A DNA stretch of 64,000 nucleotides from Paraburkholderia phenazinium (GTDB lineage: Bacteria > Pseudomonadota > Gammaproteobacteria > Burkholderiales > Burkholderiaceae). The notes beneath the pieces were generated by a model. It worked only from the letters and a program-made list of their open reading frames with translations. It did no database searches and had not been told where the DNA came from. Numbering within the stretch: position 1 is the stretch's first letter; each line of letters begins with the position of its first letter. The stretch spans positions 1,240,001-1,304,000 of the forward strand of contig NZ_FSRM01000001.1 in the NCBI RefSeq assembly GCF_900141745.1, written 5' to 3'. Positions 34,231 to 43,709 of this stretch are shown here, in pieces. Position numbers and translations under genes: made by a program.

Positions 34231-34968
34231 ATGTCGCTTTCCCCGCCCGTCTCCCGTCAGTTGCGCCATCGCCGCGCAATTCGTGCGGAAGCTTACGAGC
34301 GCGAGGACGGCCTGTGGGACATAGAGGCGTGCCTAACCGACCAAAAGCCACGTGACGTGGCGCTTGCGTCGGGCGTCCGGCCCAACGGTCAGCCGATCCA
34401 TGAACTCTGGCTCCGCATTACGATCGATCGCAAGCTCAACGTTGTCGACGCGCAAGCGTCGTCCGACTGGGTGCCCTATCCCGGTCTGTGCGAAGCCACC
34501 AATCCCGCCTATCGTGCCCTCATCGGGCTCAATCTGTTCCACAATTTCCGTCGCGAAGCCGCCCGTTTGCTCGGTGGCACGGCAGGTTGCACGCATCTCA
34601 CCGAGTTGTGCGCTTTCCTTCCTACGGCCGCCATTCAGGCGTTCGCCGGCGACGTGTGGAATACCAATGATGGCAAGCCGCCACACGAAGCGGATTCAGG
34701 GGACGCTTCACCTCAAGCCTCAGACGAGCACTCAAACGACAAGCCGCCATTCCAGCTGGGTCGCTGCCACGCGCTGCGATTCGATGGTGAGGCGGTGCGA
34801 CAGTTTTATCCGCGCTGGTATGGTCGTGCGCCGCGTTCAGCGGAACGCGCGGATGCAGCAAGCGAGCAAAGCCAGTCCGCCGGCAACGGCAGCGGCACGT
34901 CCCGTTTGAACGACAGCAGCGGAAACGAAGTTCAATCCAACTCTCAGACTGAAGGGAATCACGCATGA
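34231..34968 (+). CDS. DUF2889 domain protein
   Basis: A 245-residue protein of family DUF2889. The core covers about residues 10-170: [20 protein letters not shown] at the start, [20 protein letters not shown], and [11 protein letters not shown] with a conserved Cys/His. The last 80 residues are Ser/Asn/Asp-rich and probably disordered. The function is unknown. The ATG lacks a Shine-Dalgarno; TAAAAT at 34191-34196 could be a -10. Its TGA overlaps the sucC ATG (ATGA), which suggests translational coupling to succinyl-CoA synthetase. Confidence 0.85.
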   Translation: MSLSPPVSRQLRHRRAIRAEAYEREDGLWDIEACLTDQKPRDVALASGVRPNGQPIHELWLRITIDRKLNVVDAQASSDWVPYPGLCEATNPAYRALIGLNLFHNFRREAARLLGGTAGCTHLTELCAFLPTAAIQAFAGDVWNTNDGKPPHEADSGDASPQASDEHSNDKPPFQLGRCHALRFDGEAVRQFYPRWYGRAPRSAERADAASEQSQSAGNGSGTSRLNDSSGNEVQSNSQTEGNHA

Positions 34969-36134
34969 AGATTCACGAGTACCAGGGTAAGGAAATCCTG
35001 CGGAAATTCGGCGTCGCGGTACCGCGCGGCAAGCCGGTCTTCTCGGTGGATGACGCGGTCAAGGCCGCTGAAGAGCTCGGCGGCCCGGTATGGGTCGTGA
35101 AGGCTCAGATCCACGCGGGTGGCCGTGGCAAGGGTGGCGGCGTGAAGGTCGCAAAGTCGCTGGAGCAGGTTCGCGAGTACTCGAACCAGATCCTCGGCAT
35201 GCAACTCGTCACGCACCAGACTGGCCCGGAAGGCCAGAAGGTGAACCGCCTGCTGATCGAAGAAGGCGCTGACATCAAGAAGGAACTGTATGTCGGCCTC
35301 GTGATCGATCGCGTCTCGCAGAAGGTCGTCGTGATGGCTTCGAGCGAAGGCGGCATGGACGTCGAAGAAGTCGCGGAAAAGACGCCTGAGCTGATCCACA
35401 AGATCGCCGTCGACCCGTCGACCGGTCTGAAGGATGCGGAAGCGGATGAACTGGCAACGAAGATCGGCGTTCCCGCCGCTTCGCTGCCGCAAGCTCGTGC
35501 AATCCTGCAAGGCCTGTACAAGGCATTCTGGGAAACGGACGCGTCGCTCGCAGAAATCAACCCGCTGATCCTGACCGGCGACGGCAAGGTCATCGCGTTG
35601 GACGCCAAGTTCAACTTCGATTCGAACGCCCTGTTCCGTCATCCGGAAATCGTCGCTTACCGCGATCTGGACGAAGAAGATCCGGCTGAAGTCGAAGCCT
35701 CGAAGTTCGACCTCGCGTACATCTCGCTCGACGGCAACATCGGCTGCCTCGTGAACGGCGCTGGCCTCGCAATGGCAACGATGGACACCATCAAGCTGTT
35801 CGGCGGCGAACCGGCGAACTTCCTCGACGTGGGCGGTGGCGCCACGACCGAGAAGGTCACGGAAGCGTTCAAGATCATGCTGAAGAACCCGAATCTGACG
35901 GCCATTCTGGTCAATATTTTCGGTGGCATCATGCGCTGCGACGTGATCGCGGAAGGCGTGATTGCAGCTTCGAAGGCTGTCTCGCTGAAGGTGCCGCTCG
36001 TGGTCCGCATGAAGGGCACGAACGAAGACCTGGGCAAGAAGATGCTGGCTGAATCCGGCCTGCCGATCATTGCGGCAGACAGCATGGAAGAAGCGGCTCA
36101 GAAGGTCGTCGCGGCCGCTGCGGGCAAGGCGTAA
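34965..36134 (+). CDS. sucC: Succinyl-CoA synthetase beta subunit
   Basis: ADP-forming succinate-CoA ligase beta chain, 389 residues, the nucleotide-binding ATP-grasp subunit of the citric-cycle enzyme that makes ATP from succinyl-CoA. Seen: [51 protein letters not shown], and the C-terminal [16 protein letters not shown] that binds CoA and the partner's phospho-His. GAAGGG precedes the ATG, which overlaps the DUF2889 stop. sucD follows after 122 bp. Confidence 0.98.
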   Translation: MKIHEYQGKEILRKFGVAVPRGKPVFSVDDAVKAAEELGGPVWVVKAQIHAGGRGKGGGVKVAKSLEQVREYSNQILGMQLVTHQTGPEGQKVNRLLIEEGADIKKELYVGLVIDRVSQKVVVMASSEGGMDVEEVAEKTPELIHKIAVDPSTGLKDAEADELATKIGVPAASLPQARAILQGLYKAFWETDASLAEINPLILTGDGKVIALDAKFNFDSNALFRHPEIVAYRDLDEEDPAEVEASKFDLAYISLDGNIGCLVNGAGLAMATMDTIKLFGGEPANFLDVGGGATTEKVTEAFKIMLKNPNLTAILVNIFGGIMRCDVIAEGVIAASKAVSLKVPLVVRMKGTNEDLGKKMLAESGLPIIAADSMEEAAQKVVAAAAGKA

Positions 36135-36256
36135 GCCTGCCGGGCGTTTACCAGGATTAGCCAGATTACGAATGGCGGCGCGCACGGCGACGCGGGCGGA
36201 GAACATTCCGCCGCGCAGTCGGCCAGAGCGCCCGCCAAACGAACAGAGGTCAATAC

Positions 36257-37138
36257 ATGTCGATTCTGATCAATAAAGACACGAAGGTCATCACGCAGGG
36301 CATCACCGGCAAGACCGGTCAGTTCCACACGCGTGCCTGCCGTGAATATGCAAACGGCCGCGAAGCGTATGTCGCGGGCGTGAACCCGAAGAAGGCCGGC
36401 GAAGATTTCGAAGGCATTCCTATCTACGCAAGCGTGAAGGAAGCGAAGGCTGAAACGGGCGCAACCGTCTCGGTCATCTACGTTCCGCCCGCAGGCGCAG
36501 CGGCAGCGATCTGGGAAGCCGTCGAGGCGGATCTGGATCTCGCAATCTGTATCACGGAAGGCATTCCTGTCCGTGACATGATCGAGCTCAAGGCACGCAT
36601 GCGCGCAAAGAACAGCAAGACGCTGCTGCTCGGACCGAACTGCCCGGGCACGATCACGCCGGACGAACTGAAGATCGGCATCATGCCGGGTCACATCCAC
36701 CGCAAGGGCCGCATCGGCGTCGTGTCGCGTTCGGGCACGCTGACGTATGAAGCAGTCGGCCAGTTGACGGCAATCGGCCTCGGCCAATCGTCGGCAGTCG
36801 GTATTGGCGGCGACCCGATCAACGGTCTGAAGCACATCGACGTCATGAAGATGTTCAACGACGATCCGGAAACGGACGCCGTCATCATGATCGGCGAAAT
36901 CGGTGGTCCGGACGAAGCGAATGCGGCTGAGTGGATCAAGGGCAACATGAAGAAGCCGGTGGTTGGCTTCATCGCTGGTGTCACGGCTCCGGCCGGCAAG
37001 CGCATGGGTCACGCAGGCGCGCTGATCTCAGGCGGTGCGGATACGGCTGAAGCCAAGCTGGAAATCATGGACGCATGCGGTATCAAGGTCACGAAGAACC
37101 CGTCGGAAATGGCGCGTCTTCTGAAGGCGATGCTGTAA
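36257..37138 (+). CDS. sucD: Succinyl-CoA synthetase alpha subunit
   Basis: Alpha chain of succinate-CoA ligase, 293 residues. The N-terminal CoA-binding Rossmann domain begins [20 protein letters not shown]. The ligase domain carries the phosphohistidine at about residue 252 in [14 protein letters not shown] and the SGTLTYEA segment near 160. AGAGGTCAATAC lies before the ATG. It works as a heterotetramer with SucC. Transcription ends at a strong terminator about 75 bp downstream. Confidence 0.98.
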   Translation: MSILINKDTKVITQGITGKTGQFHTRACREYANGREAYVAGVNPKKAGEDFEGIPIYASVKEAKAETGATVSVIYVPPAGAAAAIWEAVEADLDLAICITEGIPVRDMIELKARMRAKNSKTLLLGPNCPGTITPDELKIGIMPGHIHRKGRIGVVSRSGTLTYEAVGQLTAIGLGQSSAVGIGGDPINGLKHIDVMKMFNDDPETDAVIMIGEIGGPDEANAAEWIKGNMKKPVVGFIAGVTAPAGKRMGHAGALISGGADTAEAKLEIMDACGIKVTKNPSEMARLLKAML

Positions 37139-37176
37139 ATCGAAATAGGCCAGCCAGTCCGGCCCGTTTTTTGATA

Positions 37177-37249
37177 CTCTTACGAAGTCCTTTCGTAAGA
37201 GCGAAGTCCTAAAAAGCGAGGGAGCGAGCAATTGCTCCCTCGCTTTTTT
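37177..37249 (+). terminator. Stem-loop plus rho-independent terminator after sucD
   Basis: First a perfect hairpin CTCTTACGA/TCGTAAGAG (37177-37201). Then AAAAAGCGAGGGAGC / GCTCCCTCGCTTTTTT (37211-37249), a 15-bp stem ending in T6, clearly a terminator and probably bidirectional in form. CGAAGTCCT occurs in the first loop region and again between the two stems. The first stem may protect the sucCD mRNA 3' end. Confidence 0.92.
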
Positions 37250-37343
37250 ATGTCGACCGGCGTTAGCGCTTTAGCGCTTACTCCGGTCCCACGCAGTTTC
37301 ATCGCGCTTTGCCCGGTTCCAATCGCCGTCTATCCTGCATTCA

Positions 37344-38081
37344 ATGCTCGAATTCTTCGCCACGCTCCACTGGGGGGCCGTTATCCAGATCATCGTGATC
37401 GACATCCTGCTGGGTGGCGATAACGCGGTGGTGATCGCGCTCGCCTGCCGCAATCTGCCGCCGGCGCAGCGCGTCAAGGGCGTGTTGTGGGGGACGGCGG
37501 GGGCAATCCTGCTGCGCGTCGCGCTGATCGCGTTTGCGGTAGTGCTGCTCGACGTGCCGCTGCTGAAGTTTGCTGGAGGCCTGTTGTTGCTGTGGATCGG
37601 CGTCCGTCTCATGGCGCCTGCACACGACGCTCACGAGCACGTGAAGCCCGCTGACAAGCTAATGACTGCCGTCAAGACCATCATCGTCGCCGACGCGGTC
37701 ATGAGCCTCGACAACGTGATCGCGATTGCCGGCGCGGCGGAAGCGGCGGACCCGGAGCATCGGCTGGCGCTGGTGATCTTCGGGCTGTTGGTCAGCATTC
37801 CGCTGATCGTATGGGGCAGTCAGCTCGTGCTGAAGTTGCTGGACCGCTTCCCGATCGTAATTACGCTCGGTGCCGCACTGCTTGGCTGGATTGCGGGCGG
37901 CCTGATCATCAACGATCCGGCCGGCGACCGCTGGCCGATTCTCGACTCGCCCGTGGCCGAGTACGGTATGAGCATCGCGGGAGCGCTGTTCGTTGTGATC
38001 CTTGGTTACGTGCTTAAACGGCGTAATGCCGAGCGGGCTGCGGCTCAATTGCCGCCCAATGCGCCCCCGGGTTCGCATTGA
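37344..38081 (+). CDS. TerC-family integral membrane protein
   Basis: A 245-residue membrane protein of the TerC family, of which some members export manganese. About seven helices; family marks are IDILLGGDNAVVIALACRNL near residue 18 and the second copy IVADAVMSLDNVIAIAGAA near 112, each with conserved Asp/Asn in the membrane. No Shine-Dalgarno is seen. No yybP-ykoY-like riboswitch can be made out in the 95 bp upstream. A terminator follows after 100 bp. Confidence 0.9.
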   Translation: MLEFFATLHWGAVIQIIVIDILLGGDNAVVIALACRNLPPAQRVKGVLWGTAGAILLRVALIAFAVVLLDVPLLKFAGGLLLLWIGVRLMAPAHDAHEHVKPADKLMTAVKTIIVADAVMSLDNVIAIAGAAEAADPEHRLALVIFGLLVSIPLIVWGSQLVLKLLDRFPIVITLGAALLGWIAGGLIINDPAGDRWPILDSPVAEYGMSIAGALFVVILGYVLKRRNAERAAAQLPPNAPPGSH

Positions 38082-38181
38082 CAACAGGGCACGGCTTCAC
38101 GCTTTCACAGGCCCATCATCAGGTCCAACGTTAGCCATCTGGCTGACTGTTTAGAATCACCGTGGCTGGCTACGATCAATG

Positions 38182-38213
38182 CGCCTGTTCCGATTCACGG
38201 GGCAGGCGTTTTT
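38182..38213 (+). terminator. Terminator between TerC and the pilin gene
   Basis: CGCCTG ... CAGGCG, with inner CCG/CGG pairing, followed by TTTTTCGTTT. It lies 100 bp after the TerC stop and only 18 nt before the pilin ATG, so it either ends TerC transcripts or attenuates a pilin leader transcript. Confidence 0.7.
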
Positions 38214-38231
38214 CGTTTCTGGAGCCTGCCG

Positions 38232-38870
38232 ATGACCGTTTCTCTCCCCAACTCTTCATTCCGTTGCGTGCTCTTGCGGCGCGACGACCCTGCTGCAGGC
38301 GCACCGATCTCCGACCCTGGCGTGCAATGGCCCACGCGGATCGCCCGGGTCAGCCGCAAGCTCGGCTTCACGTTGATCGAACTGATGATCGTGCTCGCGA
38401 TTGTCGGGGTGATTGCGGCCTATGCCATCCCCGCGTATCAGGACTATCTGGCGCGCAGCCGGGTAGGCGAGGGCCTGTCGCTCGCCACGTCGGCGCGGCT
38501 CGCGGTGGCGGAAAACGCCGCCAGCGGCGCGGCGTTCGGGGGCGGTTATGCGCCGCCAACCGCCACGAAGAATGTGGAATCGGTCCATGTGGATGACGAC
38601 ACAGGTCAGATCACCGTGGTCTTCACCACGCGCGTCGCGCCGTCCGGCAGCAATACGCTGGTGCTGGTGCCGTCGGTGCCCGACAACGCCGATACGCCGA
38701 CCGCCCGGATCGCGCTAGTCAAAGGCTCGGCCCAACCGGGGACGCTGACATGGGAGTGCTTTGCGGGTGGCAAGTTGGCTTCGTCACTGCCCGCGCCGGG
38801 CGCAGGCCCGAGCCCAGCGGATCCGCCGACGTTGCCGTCCAATCTGGCGCCGCCCGAATGCCGCAGTTGA
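38232..38870 (+). CDS. Type IV pilin-like protein with long leader
   Basis: A 212-residue prepilin. The cleavage/methylation site is [22 protein letters not shown], with cleavage after Gly45 and the conserved Glu5 of the mature protein present. The leader of 45 residues is much longer than the usual 6-15. The mature part has the C-terminal disulfide loop, CFAGG ... PPECRS. Its loop is rich in Ser, Pro and Ala ([16 protein letters not shown]), the composition favoured by PglL-type glycosylation. GGAGCCTGCCG precedes the ATG. The next gene is a PglL-type transferase, which likely glycosylates this pilin. Confidence 0.88.
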   Translation: MTVSLPNSSFRCVLLRRDDPAAGAPISDPGVQWPTRIARVSRKLGFTLIELMIVLAIVGVIAAYAIPAYQDYLARSRVGEGLSLATSARLAVAENAASGAAFGGGYAPPTATKNVESVHVDDDTGQITVVFTTRVAPSGSNTLVLVPSVPDNADTPTARIALVKGSAQPGTLTWECFAGGKLASSLPAPGAGPSPADPPTLPSNLAPPECRS

Positions 38871-38981
38871 TGGTTCGGTAAGGAAACGGACTTGCCGATT
38901 TCGGGATATTTGAGGCCGTCCGGCGCACAGGGGGAGGATTTTTTTGTATAGTGCGCCGGTTGCTGACGCCCCCGGTTCCTC

Positions 38982-40766
38982 ATGCCCACCCCATTTGCGC
39001 GCTTTTTATCTCTGGCCATACTGGCTTGTGCGTTGATTCTGCCTTACGCAGTGGTCAACCATACCTATCCGATTCCGACCTTTTACGCGGAATTTACCGC
39101 GCTGACGCTGTATGTGTTGACCAGCGCGGCCGTGGTGCTGCTGGCCTGGACGGAGCGTCGCCGCTTCGAGTTTGAATCGCCCACGGTCGCGCTTGTGCCA
39201 CTGCTGTTCGGCCTGTTGCTGGTGGTGCAGACGTTTGTGCTGCAGGTCGAGCAGCCGTCGATGAACTGGCTCGGTGCCGGTTATCTGCTGGCGGCCTTCA
39301 TGGCGACCCACACCGGCTACACCTTCAGCCGGGTCAGGATGAGCGAGGAGGTGCTGCGCTGGGCCGCCTACGCGTTGATTATCGGCGGACTGTTTGCAGT
39401 GTTTTGCCAGGTGATCCAGGTGTTCCATCTGGAGACCAAGGTCACGCCGCTCGTGGTTGCGTACAACATCACGGTCGATCGCCGGCCGTTCGGCAACATG
39501 GCGCAGGCCAACCACCTCGCCACCTACATCGCCTTCGCGATGACCGGCGCCTTGTTCCTGGTACAGACGCGGCGGCTTCCGCTCATCCTGTGGGCGCTGC
39601 TGTCGGTGGTTTTTGCGGGCGGCCTTGCGTTGACCGTCTCACGTGGGCCGTGGTTGCAGATGGGCGTGATCGTCGTGGCTGGGTTCTGGATGGCCTTTGC
39701 CGAAGTCCGGCGCAATCCGGTTCTGCGGCGCAGTAACCGCGAATGGTTGACGCCAGTAGCGCTCGGCGTGTTGTTCTTCGTCGTGAACGCGCTGGTTCGT
39801 TGGGCCAATGTGCACTATCAGCTCGGTCTGGCCGAATCCGCTGCCGATCGTTTCAAGGATGCCGGTCAGATCGCGCCACGCCTTGCGCTATGGAAATACG
39901 GTTGGACGATGTTCAAGGCGCATCCGTTGCTCGGCGTTGGCTGGGGCGAGTTTCCGCGCTACCAGTTCGACTATGTGCGGTCGCTGGGCGCCGTCGAGAT
40001 CGCTAACAACTCGCACGACATCTTCCTCGATCTGCTAGGTAAAACCGGCCTGATCGGCCTTGCGATCGTGCTGCTCGGCCTGCTGGCGTGGCTCGTGCGC
40101 GTGGTGCGTGCTCCGCACACGGCCGCTCGCGTGTTCGGCGTAGCGCTGATCGGCGTGCTGGTGATGCACGCGCTGGTCGAGTATCCGCAGCAGTACATGT
40201 TCTTCCTGCTGCCGGCGATGTTCGTGTTTGGCCTGCTGGAGACGCGCTCGTTGCGGCTGGTGCCGAGCCGCGTGTCGTTCGGCGTCTACGCGGTGGTCGT
40301 GCTCGTTGGATTGGCCGCGCTGTATCCGGTCTATCGCGACTACAACCGCTCGGAGGTGTTGTACTACGGCTCGAGTCCGGCGCAGCAATACGCCAGCGAT
40401 CCATCGTTCCTGTTCGGTGCATGGGGCGAGTACGGGATGGCGACGCTGCTGCCGATGAACGCCCAGGATCTCGCTCGCAAGCTCGCCATGCACAGGCAGG
40501 CGCTCGCGTTGCTGCCGGGCGAAACGGTGTTGCGACGTTATGCGGTGCTGCAGGCGCTGAGCGGCGACACGAACGGCGCTTTCGACACCGTCGTGCGGTT
40601 GAAGATCTTCGCGGAAGAATTGAAGGATTGGCCGTCGCAACAGGCCTATCTGTATCAGCTGTGCGATGAGCAGAAGAGTCTCGCTGGCTTCAAGGCGGAA
40701 CTGATCAAGCTGTACGGTATGCCGCCGAAAGACGTCAATCAGGATGACGACGATAGCGACGATTGA
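38982..40766 (+). CDS. pglL: PglL-type O-oligosaccharyltransferase
   Basis: A 594-residue inner-membrane enzyme of the Wzy/WaaL/PglL superfamily that moves lipid-linked glycans onto Ser/Thr of exported proteins. About twelve helices. The PglL signature RPFGNMAQANHLATY is near residue 170; the periplasmic loop with HPLLGVGWGEFPRYQF is near 310. A soluble C-terminal Wzy_C_2-like part of about 150 residues ends in an acidic DDDDSDD tail. The pilin gene 111 bp upstream is a plausible substrate, but PglL of Burkholderia also glycosylates many other proteins. TATAGT at 38947-38952 may be its own -10. Confidence 0.9.
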   Translation: MPTPFARFLSLAILACALILPYAVVNHTYPIPTFYAEFTALTLYVLTSAAVVLLAWTERRRFEFESPTVALVPLLFGLLLVVQTFVLQVEQPSMNWLGAGYLLAAFMATHTGYTFSRVRMSEEVLRWAAYALIIGGLFAVFCQVIQVFHLETKVTPLVVAYNITVDRRPFGNMAQANHLATYIAFAMTGALFLVQTRRLPLILWALLSVVFAGGLALTVSRGPWLQMGVIVVAGFWMAFAEVRRNPVLRRSNREWLTPVALGVLFFVVNALVRWANVHYQLGLAESAADRFKDAGQIAPRLALWKYGWTMFKAHPLLGVGWGEFPRYQFDYVRSLGAVEIANNSHDIFLDLLGKTGLIGLAIVLLGLLAWLVRVVRAPHTAARVFGVALIGVLVMHALVEYPQQYMFFLLPAMFVFGLLETRSLRLVPSRVSFGVYAVVVLVGLAALYPVYRDYNRSEVLYYGSSPAQQYASDPSFLFGAWGEYGMATLLPMNAQDLARKLAMHRQALALLPGETVLRRYAVLQALSGDTNGAFDTVVRLKIFAEELKDWPSQQAYLYQLCDEQKSLAGFKAELIKLYGMPPKDVNQDDDDSDD

Positions 40767-40822
40767 GTCCGAGCTTCGCGCGTGAGCGCGACGCGGGATG
40801 AACGAAAACGCACCGGAAGGGC

Positions 40823-40849
40823 GGGTAAGCGCAGAAGCAGCGTTTACCC
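40823..40849. terminator. Hairpin between convergent pglL and moaC
   Basis: GGGTAAGCGC-AGAAGCA-GCGTTTACCC, a 10-bp stem with one G-T pair, overlapping the moaC stop codon. On the minus strand it is followed by CCGCCCTTCC and only later GTTTTC, so termination is weak. It may serve both convergent genes. Confidence 0.45.
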
Positions 40850-41326
40850 AGCCGCTGCCACCCAGTCCCCAGACTTCCCGCCGTGCTTCTCCAGCACTTT
40901 CACATCGGTGATCGTCATGCCGCGGTCCACCGCCTTGCACATGTCGTAGACCGTCAGCAGTCCCACCTGTACAGCGGTCAGTGCTTCCATCTCCACGCCT
41001 GTGCGCCCCAACGTTTCCACCTGCACCGTGCAATGCACGCCGGGCAGCGTCTCGTCGAGTTCGAAATCCACTTTGACGCGGGTAAGGGCTAGCGGATGAC
41101 ACAGCGGAATCAGATCGGCGGTGCGCTTGGCTCCTTGGATCGCAGCGATGCGAGCGATGCCGATCACATCGCCTTTCCTGGCGTTGCCGTCGCGGATGAG
41201 CGCAAATGTCTCCGGCAGCATACGGATCGAGCCGCGCGCGATAGCGATGCGTTTGGTTTCCTGCTTGGCGCCGACATCCACCATGTGCGCCTGGCCGGCG
41301 GCGTCGAAGTGGGTGAGTTCAGGCAT
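40844..41326 (-). CDS. moaC: Cyclic pyranopterin monophosphate synthase
   Basis: MoaC, 160 residues, converts the MoaA product (3',8-cyclo-dihydro-GTP) to cyclic pyranopterin monophosphate in molybdenum cofactor synthesis. Seen: [40 protein letters not shown] with the catalytic His, [20 protein letters not shown] and [27 protein letters not shown] precedes the ATG. Last gene of a minus-strand run; the unknown protein upstream ends 69 bp away. Confidence 0.97.
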   Translation of the reverse strand: MPELTHFDAAGQAHMVDVGAKQETKRIAIARGSIRMLPETFALIRDGNARKGDVIGIARIAAIQGAKRTADLIPLCHPLALTRVKVDFELDETLPGVHCTVQVETLGRTGVEMEALTAVQVGLLTVYDMCKAVDRGMTITDVKVLEKHGGKSGDWVAAAG

Positions 41327-41395
41327 GGTGGGGCTCCTTCTGAGAGCGCCAATCATACCAGCGCGATGCGGATGGCAACCCGGACGGAGCGTCGA

Positions 41396-42001
41396 CTATG
41401 ACGCCGCGTTTTTCGGAGCCGCAGCCTGAGCGGGACTTGCAACAAACCCAAACTGTTCGGCTACCTCCGCGCGTGCGACCGGCTGCAACGGTAGTGTCAT
41501 CCCGTCACGCCAATGGAACCGCCCAGCGTCGCCATTCGCGGCCAGTTCGGCGTGCTCGGAAAACAGATCAAGATCGTGGTCATGCAAAACGGCGATTCGC
41601 GGCGGCGTTGACGTGTCCGTGAACAGCACACCGCCCTCGTCATCCAGATAAGCCGCGGCAGGCTCAAACGCATTCCCGGCCTGATCAGTCAGCGTCAATG
41701 TCGCCTTGGCGCCATCTCCATCATTGAGGCCAAGCCTCACCACCCACGGCGTATAACCCAGTTCCACATACACCCGCTGTGGTCCGTTCTGAAAGAACCA
41801 CTGCCCGCCCGCATCCGCTTCGTAGTTCCGGTTGATAAAGGCAAGCAACGCCGCATGCCGTATCGGTTCTCCCGGCGCGCCGCGCGCCTGAGCCTCATCG
41901 TCACGCATGCGCCAGTTGCCGCGCCGGTCGAGCAGCAGCCAGCCAGTGCAATGCGGCACGTTGGGCCATTTGGCGAGCGCCTGGCGAACGATGTCATCCA
42001 T
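41396..42001 (-). CDS. Conserved protein of unknown function
   Basis: A 201-residue cytoplasmic protein beginning MDDIVRQALAKWPNVPHCTG. A Trp/Tyr-rich middle (RNYEADAGGQWFFQNGPQRVYVELGYTPWV) includes the conserved-looking WFFQNGPQ. It resembles a Burkholderiaceae DUF family (I believe of the DUF2944/2946 numbering, not certain). The ATG overlaps the end of the YheT-like hydrolase by 8 bp, so translation is coupled and the two proteins probably share a task. No motif shows catalysis. Confidence 0.78.
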   Translation of the reverse strand: MDDIVRQALAKWPNVPHCTGWLLLDRRGNWRMRDDEAQARGAPGEPIRHAALLAFINRNYEADAGGQWFFQNGPQRVYVELGYTPWVVRLGLNDGDGAKATLTLTDQAGNAFEPAAAYLDDEGGVLFTDTSTPPRIAVLHDHDLDLFSEHAELAANGDAGRFHWRDGMTLPLQPVARAEVAEQFGFVASPAQAAAPKNAAS

Positions 42002-43064
42002 GGTCGACGAATGGGGCGAGGTAGTTGAAAACGCGCCGTGACAGCCAGTCGCTGCGCCCCGGAAACGGACCCGTCATGAAGCCGACGTGGCCGCCGTGCC
42101 GAGGCTGGTCCAGTTCGATCGCAGCCGACACTTCATGCCGTCCCGGCAACACGGCGCCGGGCAGGAACGGATCGTTCCGCGCGTTGAGCACGAGCGTAGG
42201 CACCGTGATCTGCGGCAGCAATGGCCGTGTGGTCGCCTGAGTCCAATAGTCGTCGGTATTGCGAAAGCCGTGCAGCGGGGCCGTGACGATGTTGTCGAAC
42301 TCGTACATGTTGCGGCTTGCGAGCATCGCGTTGGCGTCGTACAGGCCCGGATACTGTTCGAGCTTCTGCAGCGCCTTCACTTTTAGCGTTTTCAGAAAGT
42401 TGCGCGTGTACACCTTGCCGAAACCCTGTGATAGCGCCTGGCCGCCAGCATGCACATCGAGCGGCGCGGAGATTGCCGCGGCGGCAGTGAGAAACGAGGC
42501 ATCTTCGCGCCGTTCGCCTAGCCAGCGTAGCAACACATTGCCGCCCAGCGAAACACCTGCCGCGACGATCGGCCCGCGATGCACGTCCCGAAGGCGCCGC
42601 AGGACCCAGTCCACTTCGGCGCTATCGGCGAGGTGATAAAAGCGCGGCAACAGGTTCAGCGGTCCGCTGCAGCTGCGAAAGTGCGGGACAACCCCGTGCC
42701 ATCCGCGTTCACGCGCCGCGGCCATCAACGCGCGGGCATAGTGGGAGTTCGAACTGCCCTCGAGGCCGTGAAACAGCACGAAGAGCGGGACGTCGGACGA
42801 GGCTTCTTCGTTGTCCCAGGCGCCCGAGGCATCTGCCTCATGCACCAGCCAGTCGAGTTCGATGAAATCGCCATCCGGCGTGTCCCAGCGCTCGCGTCGA
42901 TAGGTCACCGCGGGAAGTCGTGCAAAGAGGGCCGGGACAATGGTCTGAACGTGGCTGTTCGGCAGCCAGAGCGGAGCGCGGTAGAACATTTCGACGACGC
43001 TCGTCTCGACGGCCGCTGCGCGAGCGGTTGCGGGAGAAACGGTCTTGTTGTGCGTCGTACTCAT
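41994..43064 (-). CDS. YheT-family alpha/beta hydrolase
   Basis: A 356-residue alpha/beta hydrolase of the YheT (ABHD1/3-like) group. N-terminal NSHVQTIVPALF is typical. The oxyanion region is LFVLFHGLEGSSNSHYAR; the nucleophile elbow GVSLGGN is near residue 164; the acid Asp is probably in NARNDPFLP and the catalytic His in HGGHVGF near 325. These enzymes act on short or medium acyl esters; the substrate here is unknown. Start MSTTHNKT chosen; the frame extends 35 codons upstream. Confidence 0.9.
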   Translation of the reverse strand: MSTTHNKTVSPATARAAAVETSVVEMFYRAPLWLPNSHVQTIVPALFARLPAVTYRRERWDTPDGDFIELDWLVHEADASGAWDNEEASSDVPLFVLFHGLEGSSNSHYARALMAAARERGWHGVVPHFRSCSGPLNLLPRFYHLADSAEVDWVLRRLRDVHRGPIVAAGVSLGGNVLLRWLGERREDASFLTAAAAISAPLDVHAGGQALSQGFGKVYTRNFLKTLKVKALQKLEQYPGLYDANAMLASRNMYEFDNIVTAPLHGFRNTDDYWTQATTRPLLPQITVPTLVLNARNDPFLPGAVLPGRHEVSAAIELDQPRHGGHVGFMTGPFPGRSDWLSRRVFNYLAPFVDHG

Positions 43065-43098
43065 GCCAGCGACCGGAAAAAACAGAAAACGTGAGTCG

Positions 43099-43545
43099 TC
43101 AGTGCAAAGACCCCTGACCATGACGCATTTTCGCAGCAAACTGATTCGCCGCTTCGTTCGGCATCGCACTCGCGTGGATATGTGCGATCTTCCATTCGCC
43201 GCGCTCGTGGACCATTACGTAGGTGCTGAAGACCATGGTGGGCGCGACCTTCGGATCCGCCGGGCGGTGCGCTTCCGCAATCGCATACACGACGGTGCCG
43301 AGGCTGTCGTACACGCGGATATCCACCGGTTCGATCGACACGGGATTGAGTTCGAGCTGGACGGCGAGGCCGGCGCGGATGGTGTCCAGACCGTGCAGGT
43401 GCGAGCCGTCGGCGCTGATGTAGCTGGCAAACTCCTCGTCGATCCACAGGCCCATCAAACTCTCGAGATTGACCTCTGCTACCGCCTGGTAATAGGCGTT
43501 GAGAGTATCCGCAGCGGCTTCGAAGATGTGGGCAAAACGTGGCAT
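43099..43545 (-). CDS. NTF2-like (YybH/SnoaL-type) protein
   Basis: A 148-residue protein with the NTF2-like alpha+beta cone: helical start MPRFAHIFEAAADTLNAYYQ, ESLMGLWIDEEFASYISADG, then beta strands with VMVHERGEWKIAHIHASAMP, a usual ending of this fold. Members are ketosteroid-isomerase-like enzymes or ligand-binding proteins. No active-site assignment is possible. It is 34 bp upstream of the hydrolase on the same strand, probably one operon. Confidence 0.82.
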   Translation of the reverse strand: MPRFAHIFEAAADTLNAYYQAVAEVNLESLMGLWIDEEFASYISADGSHLHGLDTIRAGLAVQLELNPVSIEPVDIRVYDSLGTVVYAIAEAHRPADPKVAPTMVFSTYVMVHERGEWKIAHIHASAMPNEAANQFAAKMRHGQGSLH

Positions 43546-43709
43546 GGCTCGTCAGTCTCTTGTGCGCGGCGCGCGCGGTTGCGGGCAGCAGTAAAAACAG
43601 GACAACCAGGAACAACCCGGCGGGACAACCGCGAGGATGCCCGCGCTCCAGGGCGCAGGGATGACGCCGCGTGGCGTGCTTGCAACGCGGCGTACGGCTG
43701 CCGGACGGT

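Noticed and set aside
37249..37343. Search for a yybP-ykoY manganese riboswitch before the TerC gene
   Set aside because: Only 95 bp lie between terminator and start, and the conserved purine-rich loops of that riboswitch are not visible.
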